In this document: positions 1 through 7,245 of the stretch, piece by piece
How positions within the stretch are numbered: position 1 is the first letter of the stretch
How the letters are laid out: each line of letters begins with the position of its first letter
Assembly: GCA_011046295.1 (NCBI GenBank)
Contig: DSAV01000153.1
Span: forward strand, 1-9,686
DNA length: 9,686 nt
Source of the DNA: Deltaproteobacteria bacterium
GTDB taxonomy: Bacteria > Desulfobacterota > Syntrophia > Syntrophales > Smithellaceae
Direction: 5' to 3'
The notes under the pieces: generated by a model
Told to the model about the DNA's origin: nothing
Seen by the model: the letters and a program-made list of their open reading frames with translations, nothing else
Databases searched by the model: none
Program-made: the position numbers and the translations under genes

Positions 1-1197
1 ATCCCACATGGGCATAAAAATCGCTAAAGCAAAGAAACCGACAACCACGGCCAACCCCACGATTAATATCGGGCCTATGGCGTCAGACATTCCCTTAACC
101 GCGTATTCAACCTCATCATCATAATGCTTGGAAATTTCGCGCAGCATTTCATCAAGGTTTCCGGATTCTTCCCCGATGGCAATCATATCCACAACCATTG
201 GCGTAAAATACTTTGATGATTTAAGAGGCGCGGATATACCCGCCCCTTCTTCAATGCGTTCCCGCAGATTTTCAAAAGCGCGCGCTATCGCCTCGTTGCC
301 GATTGTTTCTGACAAGATGGAAAGCGCTTGCATGACAGGAACACCGCTCGACTGCAAAATCGCGAAAATACTGGCAAAGCGCGACAAAGCCGCTTTTTTA
401 AACACCTGTCCGATAATGGGCAATTCCAGGAAAAATGAGTCTCTGACAAATCGGCCCTGCGGCGTGCGGAAATAAAGAACCATGGCGGTAATGATCAGCA
501 GCACGACGGCAAGAATAAAAAACCAGTAGTTAACTAAAAAAGCGTGCAGAAGCATGGCAATTTGTGTGGGCAGCGGTAATTCCAAACCGGTGCTTTTGAA
601 AAGGCCGACAAACTTCGGCACGACAAAAGTAAGTAGAATGATAAAAGCAATGCTCAGAGCAATTACCACAATAAATGGATACCTGAGGGCGGCTTTGATA
701 TCTGATTTTACTTTTGTTTCATGCTCGATGATGTAAATCAGTCTGTCGAGCACGCCCGGAACATTACCGCTCATTTCTCCCGCTTTGATCATCGCGCAGT
801 AAAGCGGTGAAAATATTTTGGGGTATTTTTCCATGGATTCGGATAACGTCGCCCCCTGCCTTATTTCAATGATAATATTTGCTATTGCTTTTCTCAGAAC
901 TCGGCTTTCCGTCTGCGCCTCCAGGACCTGCAAAAGCCTCAATATCGGCACGCCTGCTGAGAGCATGGAACGGAATTGCTTGGTGAAAATTATCAAATCA
1001 GCCACTTTCACCCGGTCGAATAACGCCATAATTGCAGACGCGGAACCTTCCCCGCCTCTTTCCGACAAACTGATTTTTTCCGGAATTAATCCGCGCGCCA
1101 CCAGTATGGAGGTGGCCTCTTCAACAGTCTGCGCATCAAGAGTACCGGATACTTTATTCCCGCTTTCATTGAGGGCTCGGTAATTGAATAACGGCAT
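1..1197 (-). CDS. mshG: Inner-membrane platform protein, GspF/PilC/MshG family (3' end cut by window)
   Basis: Polytopic inner-membrane protein of type IV pilus and type II secretion machines; it sits under the pilus and passes motion from the assembly ATPase to the pilin subunits. The reading frame runs 399 codons to the window edge without a stop. It starts at ATG 1197, 15 bases after the ATPase stop, behind an AAGGA ribosome site. Two T2SSF repeats are visible, about residues 68-192 and 270-392. They carry the paired signatures IKAGEMSG (137-144) and IAIGEESG (339-346). Three hydrophobic segments lie near 174-196, 221-243 and 373-394. The last residues seen, AIFMPMWD, are typical of the family's extreme C-terminus, so probably only about 5-15 residues are missing. 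Family assignment is secure. The symbol rests on gene order (after mshE); gspF or pilC would be equally fair names. Confidence 0.96.
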   Translation of the reverse strand, partial: MPLFNYRALNESGNKVSGTLDAQTVEEATSILVARGLIPEKISLSERGGEGSASAIMALFDRVKVADLIIFTKQFRSMLSAGVPILRLLQVLEAQTESRVLRKAIANIIIEIRQGATLSESMEKYPKIFSPLYCAMIKAGEMSGNVPGVLDRLIYIIEHETKVKSDIKAALRYPFIVVIALSIAFIILLTFVVPKFVGLFKSTGLELPLPTQIAMLLHAFLVNYWFFILAVVLLIITAMVLYFRTPQGRFVRDSFFLELPIIGQVFKKAALSRFASIFAILQSSGVPVMQALSILSETIGNEAIARAFENLRERIEEGAGISAPLKSSKYFTPMVVDMIAIGEESGNLDEMLREISKHYDDEVEYAVKGMSDAIGPILIVGLAVVVGFFALAIFMPMWD

Positions 1198-1212
1198 ATA
1201 TTTATATCCTTC

Positions 1213-2919
1213 TTATGTCATAACCGCGGAAGCCGCTTCTTCCAGCGTGGTAATTCCCCGCATAACCTTTTGAGCAGCGTCTTCGCGCAGCGTTCTTAAT
1301 TTTCCCGCTTCCACCGCCGTACGCGTAATTTCCTGGCTGGTTTTTCTTTTTAAAATCATGTCCTGAACCATTTCATCGTTAACCAACACTTCAAAAAGGC
1401 CGGTTCTTCCCTTGTAACCGGTGTTCTTGCACTGGTAGCAACCCCTGCCGTGCTGAAAATTTGCCTTTTTCGCCTCTTCGGCAGTTATTCCAAAGGAAGC
1501 CAGCGCGCTCGCCGGCGGCTGATATTTCTCCTTGCAGTAAGGACACACGGTGCGCACCAGCCTCTGAGCAAAGGAAACAAGCATTACCGAAGAAATCAGA
1601 AACGGCTCAATGCCCATGTCAATGAACCTGGTTATGGCGCCCGCGGCATCGTTGGTATGCACCGTGCTCAAAACCCTGTGCCCTGTCTGCGCCGCCTGCA
1701 CGGCTATCGCCGCCGTTTCCGCGTCGCGGATTTCTCCCACCATAATAACATCCGGATCCTGACGTAAAATAGAACGCAGTCCGCTGGCAAAAGTCATCCC
1801 CGCCTTGCGGTTTAGCTGCGTCTGGCGGATATTGTTAATTCTGTATTCAACCGGATCTTCCAGAGTAATAATATTGATGTCCGGTTTGTTGATGGAACTC
1901 AATATAGCGTAAAGACTGGTGCTTTTACCGCTTCCCGTGGGCCCCGTGCTCAAAATCAAACCATAAGGCTTGAGGCTCATAATTTGAATTTTGTCCATGT
2001 CTTCGGCAACCATGCCAAGACGGTCAAGTGTGTAAATTCCACCGCTCATGTCCAGAAGGCGTAAAACGAGATTCTCGCCGTAAATCGTGGGAATAGAAGA
2101 AACCCTGACGTTGATTTCTTTTTTTCCCAACTTCAGGGTAAAACGACCGTCCTGGGGTATCCGCGATATCGTGATGTCCATGTTGGCCAGAATTTTCATG
2201 CGGGCGATAATGGGTAAAAAAAGCGACTTGGGCGGAGAAGGCACATCCAGCAGCTTTCCGTCAATGCGGAAACGCAGCTGAACCGTATTTTGCTGCGGAC
2301 TTATATGAATATCGCTCGCTCCGTCACGTATTGCCTGCGCGAAAATGGAATTGACCAGACGTATCACCGGCGCTTCACCCGCCATGTCCTGCAATGTGGC
2401 GACCTGAACTTCTTCCTTGGCCTGATCTTCTTCCGTCTGACCATCCTGGCCTATCTCCATTGTTTCCATGATCCCGCCCAGGCCGGACTGCATCCCATAT
2501 AAGCTGTTGATAATCTGGTTTACTTCCCTTTCCGTGCAGATGACAGGTTCAACTTCCGCATTGGCAGCCAGCTCAATTGCGTCCAGAGTGTTTATATCCA
2601 GCGGGTCAACAATGGCCACGGTAAGCAGACGGCCTTTTTTTCTTAAAGGCGCCACCTGATTTTTCTGAGCAATTTCGATGGATATGTAATTTGTCAGCGT
2701 CACATCCAGAGGATAGTTATCAGGATGATATTTTTGGATGCCCAACTGCTGGCTCAAAAGATCCATTATCTGCTGCTCGTTTACAATTCCCATGTGCGTT
2801 AAATACTGGCCGAGCTTTAACCCGGCTTTTCTTTGCTGAACTAATGCCTCTTTTAATTTTTCTTCGGATAAAAGCCCGGCGTCCACCAGCATTTCACCCA
2901 AACGTTTCTTTTCTTTCAT
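1213..2919 (-). CDS. mshE: Pilus assembly ATPase, GspE/PilB/MshE type with MshEN c-di-GMP-binding N-domain
   Basis: Cytoplasmic hexameric ATPase that powers pilin polymerisation through the platform protein encoded next. Its 568 residues are normal for the family. The N-terminus has two MshEN motifs of 24 residues, 6-29 (RLGEMLVDAG...ALVQQ) and 35-58 (KLGQYLTHMG...LLSQQ), separated by exactly five residues; this is the c-di-GMP-binding arrangement known from Vibrio MshE. The catalytic part shows Walker A GPTGSGKST (326-334), Asp box ITLEDPVEY (351-359), Walker B DPDVIMVGEIRDAE (388-401), His box TGHRVLSTVHTND (412-424), and a zinc tetracysteine at C459/C462 and C494/C497. No key residue is missing, so it should be active. 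The start ATG follows a strong GGGGAGG site. The gene lies 25 bases after the ExeA-like gene. It is an extension-type ATPase rather than PilT, which lacks the MshEN and zinc regions. Confidence 0.97.
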   Translation of the reverse strand: MKEKKRLGEMLVDAGLLSEEKLKEALVQQRKAGLKLGQYLTHMGIVNEQQIMDLLSQQLGIQKYHPDNYPLDVTLTNYISIEIAQKNQVAPLRKKGRLLTVAIVDPLDINTLDAIELAANAEVEPVICTEREVNQIINSLYGMQSGLGGIMETMEIGQDGQTEEDQAKEEVQVATLQDMAGEAPVIRLVNSIFAQAIRDGASDIHISPQQNTVQLRFRIDGKLLDVPSPPKSLFLPIIARMKILANMDITISRIPQDGRFTLKLGKKEINVRVSSIPTIYGENLVLRLLDMSGGIYTLDRLGMVAEDMDKIQIMSLKPYGLILSTGPTGSGKSTSLYAILSSINKPDINIITLEDPVEYRINNIRQTQLNRKAGMTFASGLRSILRQDPDVIMVGEIRDAETAAIAVQAAQTGHRVLSTVHTNDAAGAITRFIDMGIEPFLISSVMLVSFAQRLVRTVCPYCKEKYQPPASALASFGITAEEAKKANFQHGRGCYQCKNTGYKGRTGLFEVLVNDEMVQDMILKRKTSQEITRTAVEAGKLRTLREDAAQKVMRGITTLEEAASAVMT

Positions 2920-2944
2920 TCAAGCCTCCCCGATAATACCTTCT

Positions 2945-4522
2945 TCATGTGCGCAGGGCCCGGCGGTTAAAAATAACGGTATCGCTGTTCCATTGGGAAA
3001 TGATTTGAGTGTGTTTCGCAATTTCGGGCGGCAATCGCTTGATTGTCCGCTCTGCTTCACTACCAGAATCAAAATGCCTGTCGATGATTACAGCATACTT
3101 TACTGAATTTTCTTCCCTGCTCCAATGGGGCAGAAAAATCAGATCAGGCATGTTCCTTATCTTCCTCAGCCCGGTAAAGAAGTCATATATGGTTTCTATA
3201 TTTGTCCCTTCCTTCAAAAGCACAATACACTTGCCCTCCGGCAAAAACGTTCCCTGAGCGGGAATAGCGGGCAGAGCGATGAAATAACCTTCTTCAATTA
3301 AATCCCTGTTTCTAATTTCCGGGTTAACTTCTACAACCGCATCGATTATTTCATGTCCTGTCTCCCCGTAGATATTATACAGAGTCCACCAGAGATTCAT
3401 GCCTTTTCTAATTTTCAGCACGCCGATATAAGAAGGCATTTTATATTCCGGCCTTTTTTCCTGCTCCAATACGGGAGCATCCGGAGCATCAAGCGCGCTT
3501 AATTCATCAGTCTGTTCGGAATTCAAAATATTTATTTCGGCCTGTGCCGTGACAGCATCAACCTGAACATCAGGTACATTCGCAGGCGCTTCAGTCTTAT
3601 ATTCATGAATGAGTGCCTTTACGGGGAAAATAAGCGCGATAAGTATCAGAGCGCTCACCACGGACCACCTGAGCCGCCGGAAAAAAAGTACAGTCATGTT
3701 GTTGACGCAGCTGCGGACGAGAAACCAGCCCGCCTTGTGCCTGTTGCGGATAATCATCTTCAGAATAACTTCATGACAAAGTGAAACAACCTTGCGCGGA
3801 TAACCGCCGGTAGCCAGGTATATCGCGACGTACGCGCCATAACCGAAGACGGACGGCGCAATTTCAAAATTCCTTGCCACGGCCAGGCGATATTTAATCA
3901 TCGCCCTCATCTGCTTGAAATTCAGAGGCTTTAAATAATACAGCACGTCAATACGGTCGGAAAGATTAGGGCGTTTCTTCAGCGCAGCTTTAAATTCTTT
4001 CTGCGCAAAGATGATTATTTGCAGCAGTTTATAATCATTTGTTTCATAATTTAGAAATTCCCGTAATATTTCCAGGCATTCTCCGGATATCTTCTGTCCT
4101 TCATCAATGACCAGAACGACGATTTTATCCTCATCTACCCCTTTGACAAACAGATAATCTTTTATTCTTTCTTTCAATTGCCATTCGCTGTCTTCGTTAC
4201 GCGCGTCCTTAATTCCCAGCATCGCGGAAAAAGTGCGCAGAAATTCCAGCGCGCTGTCGAAAGAAGGATCCAGCAACAGGTGTGATTCAATTTCCGCCTG
4301 CTGAGCCCCGCCCGGCGTGAAATTCTGCAAGAGCTTCCGGCATAGAGTTGTTTTCCCCGTGCCGATGTCGCCAATGACCACATTGAGCCCCCGGCGCAAC
4401 CTTACCGCTAATTCCAGTCTCTGCAGGCAACCGGTGTGCTGCGGCGACTGAAAAAGAAACTCCGGCTCGGGCGAGTTGGAGAAAGGTTCTTTCTTGAAAT
4501 TTAGAATACTGTAATATTCCAT
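2945..4522 (-). CDS. mshM: ExeA/GspA/MshM-type AAA+ ATPase with TM, LysM-like and SPOR-like periplasmic part
   Basis: Inner-membrane AAA+ ATPase of the ExeA class. In type II secretion GspA/ExeA works with peptidoglycan-binding GspB to insert the secretin; MshM occupies the same place in MSHA loci. The N-terminus (MEYYSILNFKKEPFSNSPEP) is family-typical. Walker A is GDIGTGKTT (51-59), Walker B VVLVIDEGQ (135-143), an arginine-finger region LSDRID lies at 187-192, and sensor 2 is GGYPRKVVSLC (239-249). A TM segment lies near 286-304. After an acidic linker, residues about 366-418 resemble LysM (RKGMNLWWTLYNIYG, then VNPEIRNRDLIEEGY). Residues about 430-510 resemble SPOR, with YAVIIDRHF...SEAERTIKRL. 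The layout recalls DamX, but the AAA part and context favour MshM. The AAA call is secure; the two periplasmic domains are moderate. No strong ribosome site precedes the ATG, which comes 31 bases after the secretin stop. Confidence 0.92.
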   Translation of the reverse strand: MEYYSILNFKKEPFSNSPEPEFLFQSPQHTGCLQRLELAVRLRRGLNVVIGDIGTGKTTLCRKLLQNFTPGGAQQAEIESHLLLDPSFDSALEFLRTFSAMLGIKDARNEDSEWQLKERIKDYLFVKGVDEDKIVVLVIDEGQKISGECLEILREFLNYETNDYKLLQIIIFAQKEFKAALKKRPNLSDRIDVLYYLKPLNFKQMRAMIKYRLAVARNFEIAPSVFGYGAYVAIYLATGGYPRKVVSLCHEVILKMIIRNRHKAGWFLVRSCVNNMTVLFFRRLRWSVVSALILIALIFPVKALIHEYKTEAPANVPDVQVDAVTAQAEINILNSEQTDELSALDAPDAPVLEQEKRPEYKMPSYIGVLKIRKGMNLWWTLYNIYGETGHEIIDAVVEVNPEIRNRDLIEEGYFIALPAIPAQGTFLPEGKCIVLLKEGTNIETIYDFFTGLRKIRNMPDLIFLPHWSREENSVKYAVIIDRHFDSGSEAERTIKRLPPEIAKHTQIISQWNSDTVIFNRRALRT

Positions 4523-4553
4523 ATCAGCGCTGCTTTATCTTTTTGTTACGCCT

Positions 4554-6173
4554 TTACCGGGCTGTCTCCGGTTCAGTTTTTTCTTCCGGCACGACTGCGC
4601 TTTCTTCTTCTTTCTTTGTATCTTCCATCCTTACCGGTTCCGCCGCGTCATTCTCATTAACGGGTGCCGTGCTCACATGCGGCGCGGGAGGCAATATGCG
4701 CGGCGTAATGAAAATCAAAACTTCTTCCATGGCATCGCTCTTGCCATGCGCCTTAAACAGGTATCCCATAAGAGGAATGTCCTGAAGCAGCGGTAATCCG
4801 GCGTCACCTTGAGCAAGCCGCTGCTTGGTTAAACCGGAAATAACTATTGTTTCCCCATCTTCCACAATCAAAACCGTCTCCGTTTGCTTTTTTATGATGA
4901 ACGGGTTTCCTTCGACATTGCGCAAGGGATCCACCTCGTCTTTTTTTACCAGAATAGTCATCTTCAAATGATTATCATCAATAACATGCGGCGTAATTTC
5001 CAGACGCAGGACAACATCTTCAAATTTAACCGTGCGCGTTTCCCTTCCTTCTGCATCTATCTCTCTGGAAACATAAGGAACCCTCTCGCCGCTTTCCGTA
5101 TAAGCTTTTTGATTATCCAGCGTGGTAATGGAAGGGCTGGAAAGAATATTGAGCAAGTTATCCTGCTGCAATGCCTGTAACTGAATCTCTAATATGTTGC
5201 CGCCGATTTTTCCGAAAAGCAGACCCAAAGAACCAAGAGGCGTTGCTGAATCCAAAGCAGCAGGAAAATTCAGCCCCAGACTCTCACCGGATATACCAAG
5301 CGGAGCGCTGCCGCCGCCCGTAGCGGTAAAATCCTTTCTGTTATAAAAGCCGCCCCACATAATGCCCAAATCGCGGGCGACATTTTTTGTTGTCTCGACA
5401 ATATTTGCTCTTATCAGTATCTGCGGTGTCGGTTTATCAATCTGCTCTATAATCCCCAGCATTCTCACCAGGTCTTCGTGTATGGCGGAAATAATAAGCG
5501 AATTTGAGTGCTCGTCATACCGGACGGAGCCACGCAATTTCCCGTCTTTATCCCTGGTCAGAAATTCCTGCAGTGTTTCGACCATGTTCTTCGCGTTCGC
5601 GTAATTGATCTTTATGACCACCGGCTGCAGAAGAGGTTCCACCCAACGGATATCACGCAATTGAATTTTTCGTTTCAAATCCTGCTCGATATCATCAACG
5701 GTTTTGACCAGCAGTACCTTACCCTCCCACACATAAGACAAAGCATGAGTGCGCAGCAATCCGGTAAAGGCCTGATCCCACGGAACTCCGCGGAAATCCA
5801 CGCTGACCACGCCTTCTAAATCATCTTTTATCAGAATGTTTAAATCCACTGATTTGGCCATCGCCCTCAGAACGCTGCGCAGCTGCGCCTGGCGCATGGA
5901 AAGATTTATCGGCTTGGTCGGCAATGATTTCATTTCGGCTGAAGCCAGCACATCCGAAGCTTGCTGCTTTTCAGTTATACTATCCATATCAATCTTTTTT
6001 GCTTCAGCCGAGGGAGAATGCCCCTTGGAATCTTCTGCCATTGTTGACCATTTTTCAAGGAAAGCCTGCTGCCGCGCGTTTTTTGAGGCGCCCGCGCAGC
6101 TGATGAAAAATACCAGCCCCAAAGTAACAAGCAACGCTGCCGCGAATTTTCTATTTATTGCCGAGGATTTCAA
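4554..6173 (-). CDS. mshL: Outer-membrane secretin, MshL/PilQ/GspD family, probable lipoprotein
   Basis: Forms the multimeric outer-membrane channel for the pilus. Translation most likely starts at TTG 6173: a GGAGG lies seven bases upstream, and the signal peptide begins directly there. The signal ends at a lipobox-like FISC with Cys26; F at -3 is unusual, and A at +2 suggests outer-membrane sorting. Domains in order: linker 27-85; STN domain about 88-160; N1-type secretin domain about 183-250 (IKINYANAKNMVETL); and the secretin core about 250-494. The core ends in the family signature ETVLIVEDGETIVISGL (432-448), GLPLLQDIPLMGYLF (459-473) and EEVLIFITPRIL (483-494). A charged, Pro/Glu-rich tail (495-539) looks disordered. 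The single STN plus one N1 domain, at 539 residues, fits MshL better than longer GspD or AMIN-bearing PilQ. As a lipoprotein it may not need a pilotin. Confidence 0.95.
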   Translation of the reverse strand: MKSSAINRKFAAALLVTLGLVFFISCAGASKNARQQAFLEKWSTMAEDSKGHSPSAEAKKIDMDSITEKQQASDVLASAEMKSLPTKPINLSMRQAQLRSVLRAMAKSVDLNILIKDDLEGVVSVDFRGVPWDQAFTGLLRTHALSYVWEGKVLLVKTVDDIEQDLKRKIQLRDIRWVEPLLQPVVIKINYANAKNMVETLQEFLTRDKDGKLRGSVRYDEHSNSLIISAIHEDLVRMLGIIEQIDKPTPQILIRANIVETTKNVARDLGIMWGGFYNRKDFTATGGGSAPLGISGESLGLNFPAALDSATPLGSLGLLFGKIGGNILEIQLQALQQDNLLNILSSPSITTLDNQKAYTESGERVPYVSREIDAEGRETRTVKFEDVVLRLEITPHVIDDNHLKMTILVKKDEVDPLRNVEGNPFIIKKQTETVLIVEDGETIVISGLTKQRLAQGDAGLPLLQDIPLMGYLFKAHGKSDAMEEVLIFITPRILPPAPHVSTAPVNENDAAEPVRMEDTKKEEESAVVPEEKTEPETAR

Positions 6174-6180
6174 GATAATA

Positions 6181-6185
6181 CCTCC
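6181..6185 (-). promoter_or_regulatory. Ribosome binding site fixing the TTG start of the secretin gene
   Basis: Minus strand reads GGAGG, then TATTATC (seven bases), then TTG AAA TCC. The ATG overlapping the site is out of frame, so this is the best evidence for the TTG start. Confidence 0.75.
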
Positions 6186-6196
6186 ATTGCTCGATT

Positions 6197-6691
6197 TTAT
6201 TCCTGGATGGGAACTTCTATTTCGTTTCCCGTGTTTTTATTAAAAATCACGACCATGGAAGGCGTAATGCTTTTCAATAGGTAACCTTCCATTTCCAATT
6301 CTTCGCCTACCCGATATTCGTAGCCGTTAATAATAGCCAATTTCCTCTTTCCGGAATCAACGTAACCGGAATAGACCATTCCCGCAGAAGCTCTTCTGGC
6401 CGCTACCGCGTCTCTGGCTACCCAATCCCGGTATGAACGACTGTCCCAAAACAAATTTTTGTCCCAATTTTTTTCCGCCCGCGCGATAACATAGGAATCG
6501 ACGCCCGCGGCGATATCTCTTAACAAGTCTGCCTGTAAATCGCCCACAAAGTTGTTCAGTTCATCAGGCTTGACAATGCTTGCGGATCTTTTCTCGGCGG
6601 GAGAGGCAATTAAAAACACATACGCCGCATACAAAACGAAAAGGCCGGCTATAGATAAAACGATAATCTGTCTCTTGTTTAACTTATTCAT
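6197..6691 (-). CDS. PilP/MshK-like bitopic membrane protein linking inner complex to secretin
   Basis: Short protein of 164 residues with one N-terminal TM (about 9-28) and the rest periplasmic. The last 60 residues (MVYSGYVDSGKRKLAIINGYEYRVGEEL...) read like the beta-rich PilP/GspC homology domain, which contacts the secretin N-domains: a hydrophobic strand, a 'VxDGxxYxxGe' turn-like element, then two strands ending in IEVPIQE. Its position directly before the secretin gene, as pilP before pilQ or mshK before mshL, supports this. PilP is normally a lipoprotein; here no lipobox cysteine follows the TM (the protein has no Cys at all), so it should stay anchored by its helix, as GspC does. Residues 30-100 are charged, helical-looking and unrecognised. 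The ATG comes 13 bases after the previous stop, behind an A-rich spacer lacking a clear ribosome site, which hints at translational coupling. Family call is by weak similarity plus context. Confidence 0.8.
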   Translation of the reverse strand: MNKLNKRQIIVLSIAGLFVLYAAYVFLIASPAEKRSASIVKPDELNNFVGDLQADLLRDIAAGVDSYVIARAEKNWDKNLFWDSRSYRDWVARDAVAARRASAGMVYSGYVDSGKRKLAIINGYEYRVGEELEMEGYLLKSITPSMVVIFNKNTGNEIEVPIQE

Positions 6692-6704
6692 AATTACTTT
6701 TTTT

Positions 6705-7241
6705 CTAAGCGCCGATCGCCAGCCGTATTTTTATTTTTAGTTCCACCGAGCCGGCCAACTGCTGCATACTGATTTCCTCTATACCATCCATGTACGGCAC
6801 AGCGCCCAATTCAATAAGCATTTTGCGGAAATCCGCGATGTCCCCTCTTAAAACGGCGCTTTGCAAAAGAAAGGGCGTTCCATCCGATAACCGGCTCAGG
6901 TCAGGGGTGATGGATACCATTCTTAAATTCGATTTTTGGGCAATCTGCTTAAATGCTTCGGGAAATTTTGTGGCTTCTTCGCGGGAGAGCTTTGTCCTTT
7001 TTGGATTGGGCAGTAAATGCTCTTTCTTGTTTTCCTTTGCCTTTATTAGCGCTGCGTAAATGGGCGCAAGCTCTTTTTGCGCCAACAACTGATTTTCCAG
7101 TCCGGCAACCTCTCGGGCAATACCGGAATTGTATTTATATAATGGAAAAAAAACCACCAGCAGCAATATCAGGATAATCGCGCCGCATACAAACAAATAC
7201 CAAATACTTTTTTCCGGTATATCAAACTTCGGTTTTTTCAT
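6705..7241 (-). CDS. PilO/MshJ/GspM-like inner-membrane alignment protein
   Basis: Protein of 178 residues with a short basic cytoplasmic N-terminus, one strong TM (about 14-34, WYLFVCGAIILILLLVVFF), a coiled-coil-like helix (about 40-70, EVAGLENQLLAQKEL), and a periplasmic alpha/beta domain. That domain contains TKFPEAFKQIAQKSNLRMVSITPD and later LRGDIADFRKMLIELGAVPYMDGIEEI, the alpha/beta pattern of the ferredoxin-like PilO fold. PilO pairs with PilN in the periplasm and holds the assembly platform to PilP and the secretin. Here its partner would be the C-terminal PilN-like half of the upstream gene. The ATG lies only four bases after that gene's stop, with AGGA inside the upstream coding end, so the two are probably translationally coupled. 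Sequence similarity in this family is low; the call rests on length, topology and position. Confidence 0.87.
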   Translation of the reverse strand: MKKPKFDIPEKSIWYLFVCGAIILILLLVVFFPLYKYNSGIAREVAGLENQLLAQKELAPIYAALIKAKENKKEHLLPNPKRTKLSREEATKFPEAFKQIAQKSNLRMVSITPDLSRLSDGTPFLLQSAVLRGDIADFRKMLIELGAVPYMDGIEEISMQQLAGSVELKIKIRLAIGA

Positions 7242-7245
7242 TTGG

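Noticed and set aside
4174..4383. Minus-strand open frame inside the ExeA-like gene
   Set aside because: A different frame of the same DNA; the main frame carries the Walker motifs, and this one has none.
2945..4522. DamX cell-division protein
   Set aside because: AAA+TM+SPOR layout is similar, but the ATPase region is intact and ExeA-like and the gene sits between secretin and assembly ATPase, as MshM does.
5836..6243. Plus-strand open frame of 135 codons opposite the secretin gene start
   Set aside because: Antisense to the signal peptide and STN coding region; no ribosome site and no recognisable protein. Similar antisense frames at 128-475, 818-1183, 1450-1767 and 5508-5819 were dropped for the same reason.
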